A DNA stretch of 64,000 nt, taken from the NCBI RefSeq assembly GCF_001006805.1, contig NZ_LN811361.1, forward strand, positions 67,248 through 131,247. The letters run 5' to 3'. The number at the start of each line of letters is the position of its first letter. Positions within the stretch are counted from its first letter, which is position 1. The notes under the pieces were generated by a model that saw only the letters and a program-made list of their open reading frames with translations, made no database searches and was not told where the DNA came from. The position numbers and the translations under genes are program-made. This DNA comes from Microvirga massiliensis (GTDB lineage Bacteria > Pseudomonadota > Alphaproteobacteria > Rhizobiales > Beijerinckiaceae). Below, in pieces: positions 60,181 through 64,000 of this stretch.

Positions 60181-61689
60181 ATGAGCCTTGCCGAGGACTA
60201 TTCGACGCTCGACGCCACGGCTCTCGCCGATCTGGTGCGCACTCGGGCAGTCACGCCTGCCGAACTGGTCGAAGTCGCCATTGCCCGGCTGGAGCGCCTC
60301 GAACCGGAACTCGCCGGGATGGCCGAGTGGACGCTCGACCAGGCGCGGGCGGCCGCACGGGAGCCGATTCCGGATGGGCCTTTTGCAGGCGTGCCGTTCC
60401 TGCTCAAGGACAACATGCATTTTGCGGTCGGCATCCCGTATCACAACGGCAGCCGCATCTGGCGCGGCTGGGTGCCGCCGCAGGACAGCGAGATGGTCCG
60501 CCGCCTCAAGACCGCGGGCCTGATCATCCTCGGGACCACGAAGGTGCCCGAGCTGGCGCTGATGCCAGTGACCGAGCCCCGGCATTTCGGCCGGGCGAAT
60601 AACCCCTGGGCTCTCGATCGCACCACTGGCGGCTCCCCGGGCGGATCATCCGCGCACGTAGCAGCTCGATCCGTGCCGATGGCGCATGCCACGGACGGGG
60701 GTGGATCGATCCGCATCCCGGCGTCCTGTTGCGGCCTTTTCGGGCTGAAGCCCACCCGGGGGCGGACTCCCGACGGCCCCTTTCTGGGTGAGAGCTGGCA
60801 CGGCGCCTCGATCGGCCATGCCGTTACCCGCAGTGTCCGCGACAGCGCTCGCCTGCTCGATGCCATTGCGGGACCGGACCTAGGAGCTCCTTACGGGATT
60901 GCCCCGCCCGAGCGGCCTTTCGCCGAGGCGGCCATCACACCGCCCGGCCGGCTCCGGATCGCATTCAGTGCGGTGGCTCCGAACGGCGCAGCGGTGAGTC
61001 CGGAGTGCGCAACCGCCGTGGAGAATGCAGCGCGATTCTGTGCGGAACTTGGCCATCATGTCGAGGAGTCTGCGCCGCATATACCGGAGGGATATTTCAA
61101 CTGGTTTCTGATCGCGTTCCTGGCCGCGGTAGGCCAGGAATTCGCCTTTGCGGAAGAGATCACCGGCGTGAGGGCCCGACGCGCCGATGTCGAGGAAAGC
61201 ACGTGGCTCTGCCGTGAGCTGGGGCGGGCCTTCTCGGCTGCGGAACTCTCGGTTGCCCTCGAGCGGCTGCACCGGGCAAGCCGCCAGATCGCCGTCTTCT
61301 TCGAGACCTGCGACCTCTTGCTGACGCCGACGCTGGCTGCGCCACCAGTGCGACACGGTGAGCTACATCCGCAGGGACTCGAGGCAGCGCTGCAGGCGCT
61401 TGTGGCCCGCCTCGGGATCGGTCGCTACTTGCGCTACGGCCCGCTCCTGCGGCAGGCAGCCGACCGCGCCTTCCGATTCATCCCGTTCACGCCGATCTGG
61501 AACATCACGGGTCAGCCGGCGGCCAGCCTGCCCTTGCACTGGACTTCTGATGGTCTGCCAGTCGGCGTGCAGGCAGTGGCCCGGTTCGGAGATGAAACGA
61601 CATTGCTGTCGTTCGCGGCGCAGATCGAGCAGGCGCGCCCTTGGGCGCAACGCATGCCGCCCGTCGCGACGGAGCCTCATTGCAACTGA
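60181..61689 (+). CDS. Amidase-signature family amidohydrolase
   Basis: A 502-residue amidase with the Ser-cisSer-Lys triad: K76 in PFLLKDNMHF, the cis-serine S152 in TGGSPGGSS, and nucleophile S176 in DGGGSIRIPAS. These hydrolyse amides, carbamates or ring-opened amides. AGAGGGCGAG precedes the ATG. It is divergent from the hydroxylase operon. Cytosine deaminase and a nucleobase ABC permease lie downstream on the other strand, so a role in nitrogen-heterocycle use is plausible by context. Confidence 0.87.
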   Translation: MSLAEDYSTLDATALADLVRTRAVTPAELVEVAIARLERLEPELAGMAEWTLDQARAAAREPIPDGPFAGVPFLLKDNMHFAVGIPYHNGSRIWRGWVPPQDSEMVRRLKTAGLIILGTTKVPELALMPVTEPRHFGRANNPWALDRTTGGSPGGSSAHVAARSVPMAHATDGGGSIRIPASCCGLFGLKPTRGRTPDGPFLGESWHGASIGHAVTRSVRDSARLLDAIAGPDLGAPYGIAPPERPFAEAAITPPGRLRIAFSAVAPNGAAVSPECATAVENAARFCAELGHHVEESAPHIPEGYFNWFLIAFLAAVGQEFAFAEEITGVRARRADVEESTWLCRELGRAFSAAELSVALERLHRASRQIAVFFETCDLLLTPTLAAPPVRHGELHPQGLEAALQALVARLGIGRYLRYGPLLRQAADRAFRFIPFTPIWNITGQPAASLPLHWTSDGLPVGVQAVARFGDETTLLSFAAQIEQARPWAQRMPPVATEPHCN

Positions 61690-61797
61690 CTGCTGGGATG
61701 AGGCTCAGGCGCGAAGCCGCGTTATGCCCCTTCGCGCCTCTGGTTGTCATTGCGTGCTGCGGTCATCGAGCCTGACACGGATCCACTTCTGCCTCAT

Positions 61798-61878
61798 CGT
61801 CATTGCGAGCGGAGCGAATCAATCCAGCAGCGCACCCATCAAGGGGTAGATTGCTTCGCCTGTGGCTCGCAAGGACGA
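61798..61878. repeat. Dispersed palindromic repeat, single core copy
   Basis: An 81-base core, TCGTCATTGCGAGC at one end and GCTCGCAAGGACGA at the other, with GGGGTAGATTGCTTCGCC in the middle, is the same element as in 17841-18070 and 32160-32380. It lies between the convergent amidase and cytosine deaminase genes; such palindromes could act as transcription boundaries. Confidence 0.75.
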
Positions 61879-61973
61879 AGAGGGCGTATAGAGAGCGTAC
61901 AGAAAAACTCACGCGCGATCAAAGCGCTGCGAGTTCTGGTCACCCATACCGTCATATCTCTTTGAGAGAGTGC

Positions 61974-63269
61974 CTACTGCACCGCACGAGGCGCATAATT
62001 AGCAGCATCGACCGCACCGGGCCGCTCCGGGAGCGACAGCGCGGTGCGGCGGGCAGGTGTCTCGGCGATGATCTGGCCGCGGCGGACGACGAATAGGCGC
62101 GTCGCCTTCAACCGGATCGCCTCGATGGGATCTTCGGCCTGGAGCACGACGAGATCGGCATGGCAGCCGGGCTCCAGGCCGTATCCTTCAAGGCCCATGG
62201 CCCGCGCGGGATTGGCCGTGACGGCGTCGAAGCAGAAGCGCATTGCCTCGCGGCTGGTGAGCTGGCCGACATGCAATCCCATATGCGCGACTTCGAGCAT
62301 GTCGGCGTTGCCGAGCGAGTACCAGGGATCCATGACGCAGTCCTGGCCAAAGGCGACGTTGACCCCGTGGCTGCGCATCTCGGCCACGCGCGTGAGGCCG
62401 CGCCGTTTCGGATAGGTGTCGTGTCGTCCCTGAATGACGATGTTGATGACGGGATTCGCAACGGCATGGACGCCTGCCTCCGCGATCAATGGCAGAAGCT
62501 TTGAGACATAGTGATTGTCCATGGAATGCATGGAGGTGAGATGCGAGCCCACCACCCTGCCCTGCAGGCCGAGGCGATGCGTCTCATAGGCCAGCGTCTC
62601 GATATGGCGCGAGAGCGGATCGTCGGTTTCGTCGCAATGCATGTCGACACGCAGGCCTCGCTCCGCCGCGATCTCGCACAGCGCCCGCACCGAGGCGGCA
62701 CCGTCCTGCATGGTCCGCTCGAAATGCGGAATGCCGCCGACGACGTCGACGCCCATGTCCAGCGCGCGCTTCAGATTCTCGGCCGCGCTGGGCGAGCGAT
62801 AATAGCCGTCCTGCGGAAATGCGACGAGTTGGAGATCGAGATAAGGTTTCATCCTCTCGCGCACGTCCAGCAGCGCCTCGACGCCGGTCAGGCGGTCGTC
62901 ACAGACATCGACATGGGTGCGGATGGCAAGCAGCCCCTGTGCGACGGCGAGATCGCAGTATCGCAGCGCCCGCTCGACGACGGCCTCGACGATCAGGAGC
63001 GGCTTCAGCTCTCCCCACAAAGCGATGCCCTCGAGGAGCGTGCCGGACTCATTGAGGCGCGGAATGCCGAGGGACAGGGTCGCATCCATGTGGAAATGGG
63101 TGTCGACGAAGGGCGGCGAGACGAGCCGGTTCCTGGCCTCGATCTCGCGTACGGCTTCGGCCTCGATCGCAGGGCGCACCTCTACGATGCGCCCGTCTTT
63201 GACAGCGATGTCCTGGTTCGTGCGCCCATCGGGCAGGTTGGCGTAACGGATGAGAAGATCGAGCGGCAT
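61974..63269 (-). CDS. codA: Cytosine deaminase/amidohydrolase family protein
   Basis: A 431-residue metal-dependent amidohydrolase. The HxH metal site is THFHMDATLS (H58, H60), then HCDETDDPLSRHIE, SHLTSMHSMD and FGQDCVMDPWYSLG, the E. coli CodA-like signature. Catalyses cytosine to uracil plus ammonia, or a related cyclic-urea hydrolysis. Preceded on the same strand by a nucleobase/nucleoside ABC permease (10-base gap), which suggests import and deamination are coupled. Confidence 0.85.
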   Translation of the reverse strand: MPLDLLIRYANLPDGRTNQDIAVKDGRIVEVRPAIEAEAVREIEARNRLVSPPFVDTHFHMDATLSLGIPRLNESGTLLEGIALWGELKPLLIVEAVVERALRYCDLAVAQGLLAIRTHVDVCDDRLTGVEALLDVRERMKPYLDLQLVAFPQDGYYRSPSAAENLKRALDMGVDVVGGIPHFERTMQDGAASVRALCEIAAERGLRVDMHCDETDDPLSRHIETLAYETHRLGLQGRVVGSHLTSMHSMDNHYVSKLLPLIAEAGVHAVANPVINIVIQGRHDTYPKRRGLTRVAEMRSHGVNVAFGQDCVMDPWYSLGNADMLEVAHMGLHVGQLTSREAMRFCFDAVTANPARAMGLEGYGLEPGCHADLVVLQAEDPIEAIRLKATRLFVVRRGQIIAETPARRTALSLPERPGAVDAANYAPRAVQ

Positions 63270-63278
63270 GAATGGCCT

Positions 63279-64000
63279 TCAGCGTTGTCCCTTCACGTAT
63301 GGGATCATGAGGGCGTTGGGGTAGGCCGCCCGCCGCGACATCACCACGAGCGCGGCGATCGAGAGCGCATAGGGCAGCATGAGGAACGCCTGATAGGGCA
63401 CGACGGCGCCGGCGATCTGCTGCAGGCGCACCTGGAAGGCATCGAAGGCGCCAAAGAGCAAGGCACCAAGAAGCGCCTTCCAGGGATTCCATGACGCGAA
63501 GACGACCAGCGCGATACAGATCCAGCCGCGCCCCGCCACCATCTCGAAGAAGAAGGCGTTGAAGGCCGACAGCGTCAGGAAGGCGCCGCCGATCGCCATC
63601 AGTGCGGAGCCCGCCATCACCGCGCCGATGCGCAGAGTATAGACGTCGAGTCCCTGCGCCTCCGCCGCGGCCGGGTTTTCGCCGACAGCCCGGATCGTAA
63701 GGCCAAGCGGCGTGCGGGCGAGGACATAGGCCACTACGACGATCAAGGCGATTGCAAGATAGGTCAGCGGCGTCTGCTGGAAGATCGCGGGGCCGATCAA
63801 AGGCAGGTCCGACAATCCAGGCACGTTCATCGGCGCGAAGGGCTCGATCCGCGGCGGCGTCGAGACGTCGGGAAGGACGATTCGATAGGTGAAATAGGAC
63901 GCGCTCGTCGCCAGCAACGTGATACCGAGGCCGGTGACGTGCTGCGACAGCCCGAGCGGAACGGTGAAAAGGGCATGGAGCAGGCCGAACGCTGCCCCGA
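63279..64000 (-). CDS. Nucleoside/nucleobase ABC transporter permease (BMP-type), partial
   Basis: At least 240 residues of a polytopic permease; the gene runs off the right edge and its start is not visible. PLGLTIRAVGENPAAAEAQG is the cytoplasmic loop contacting the ATPase, and GRGWICIALVVFASWNPWKA a conserved helix-loop segment, typical of the YufQ/NupQ branch of the sugar/nucleoside (BMP) family. Cotranscribed with codA downstream; other parts of the operon presumably lie outside the window. Confidence 0.82.
   Translation of the reverse strand, partial: GAAFGLLHALFTVPLGLSQHVTGLGITLLATSASYFTYRIVLPDVSTPPRIEPFAPMNVPGLSDLPLIGPAIFQQTPLTYLAIALIVVVAYVLARTPLGLTIRAVGENPAAAEAQGLDVYTLRIGAVMAGSALMAIGGAFLTLSAFNAFFFEMVAGRGWICIALVVFASWNPWKALLGALLFGAFDAFQVRLQQIAGAVVPYQAFLMLPYALSIAALVVMSRRAAYPNALMIPYVKGQR

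Overview
The window is GC-rich DNA from an alphaproteobacterium, most likely order Hyphomicrobiales (Methylobacteriaceae such as Microvirga or Methylobacterium would fit). This placement is inferred from gene content: a coxMNOP-type oxidase operon, several sites matching the EcfG/general-stress promoter (GGAAC-N17/18-GTT), a NepR-like small protein, and dispersed palindromic repeats of a kind common in these genomes. No rRNA, tRNA, CRISPR array, IS element or prophage was seen.

Layout. 1-7.4 kb: partial glutathionyl-hydroquinone reductase, SWIB protein, DapA-like lyase, UvsE repair nuclease, a single-domain receiver, then a four-gene envelope/stress operon (6331 down to 3841) and a methyltransferase pair. 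Three EcfG-type promoters lie here. 8.0-11.3 kb: sugar ABC transporter (Tat-exported binding protein and two permeases) without an ATPase gene. 11.4-12.7 kb: PAP2 phosphatase and a small membrane protein. 13.2-17.8 kb: terminal oxidase operon coxM-N-O-P plus subunit IV. 18.2-25.6 kb: DUF2189 protein, a marR-emrA-emrB efflux operon with a palindromic operator, TRIC-type channel, VOC protein, FMN reductase. 25.8-32.1 kb: NepR-like protein, quinone-oxidoreductase-like MDR, and a PepSY/two-component locus. 32.6-37.7 kb: complete branched-chain 2-oxoacid dehydrogenase operon (E1a, E1b, E2, E3). 37.8-41.3 kb: small proteins, SGNH hydrolase, ribosome hibernation factor, MscL. 42.1-44.6 kb: BBE-type flavoprotein coupled to a zinc alcohol dehydrogenase. 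44.6-48.2 kb: polysaccharide O-acyltransferase cassette (MBOAT and SGNH-like partner) plus another SGNH protein. 48.3-49.5 kb: decayed SLC13 permease with two in-frame TGA codons. 49.8-54.8 kb: MFS transporter, PRC-barrel protein, orphan SF2 helicase, secreted protein. 55.1-55.2 kb: candidate small RNA with an EcfG-type promoter, two hairpins and a terminator. 55.4-60.0 kb: enoyl-CoA hydratase and an unusual operon of one flavin hydroxylase and two GNAT/FemAB-like proteins. 60.2-64 kb: amidase, cytosine deaminase and a nucleobase/nucleoside ABC permease (partial).

Most promising leads: the candidate stress-induced small RNA at 55.15-55.23 kb, the uncharacterised three-gene flavin hydroxylase/acyltransferase-like operon at 56.3-60.0 kb, and the set of EcfG-type promoters that, with the NepR-like ORF, suggests several scattered loci belong to one general stress regulon. 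All functions are read from sequence motifs by eye; no database search was run.
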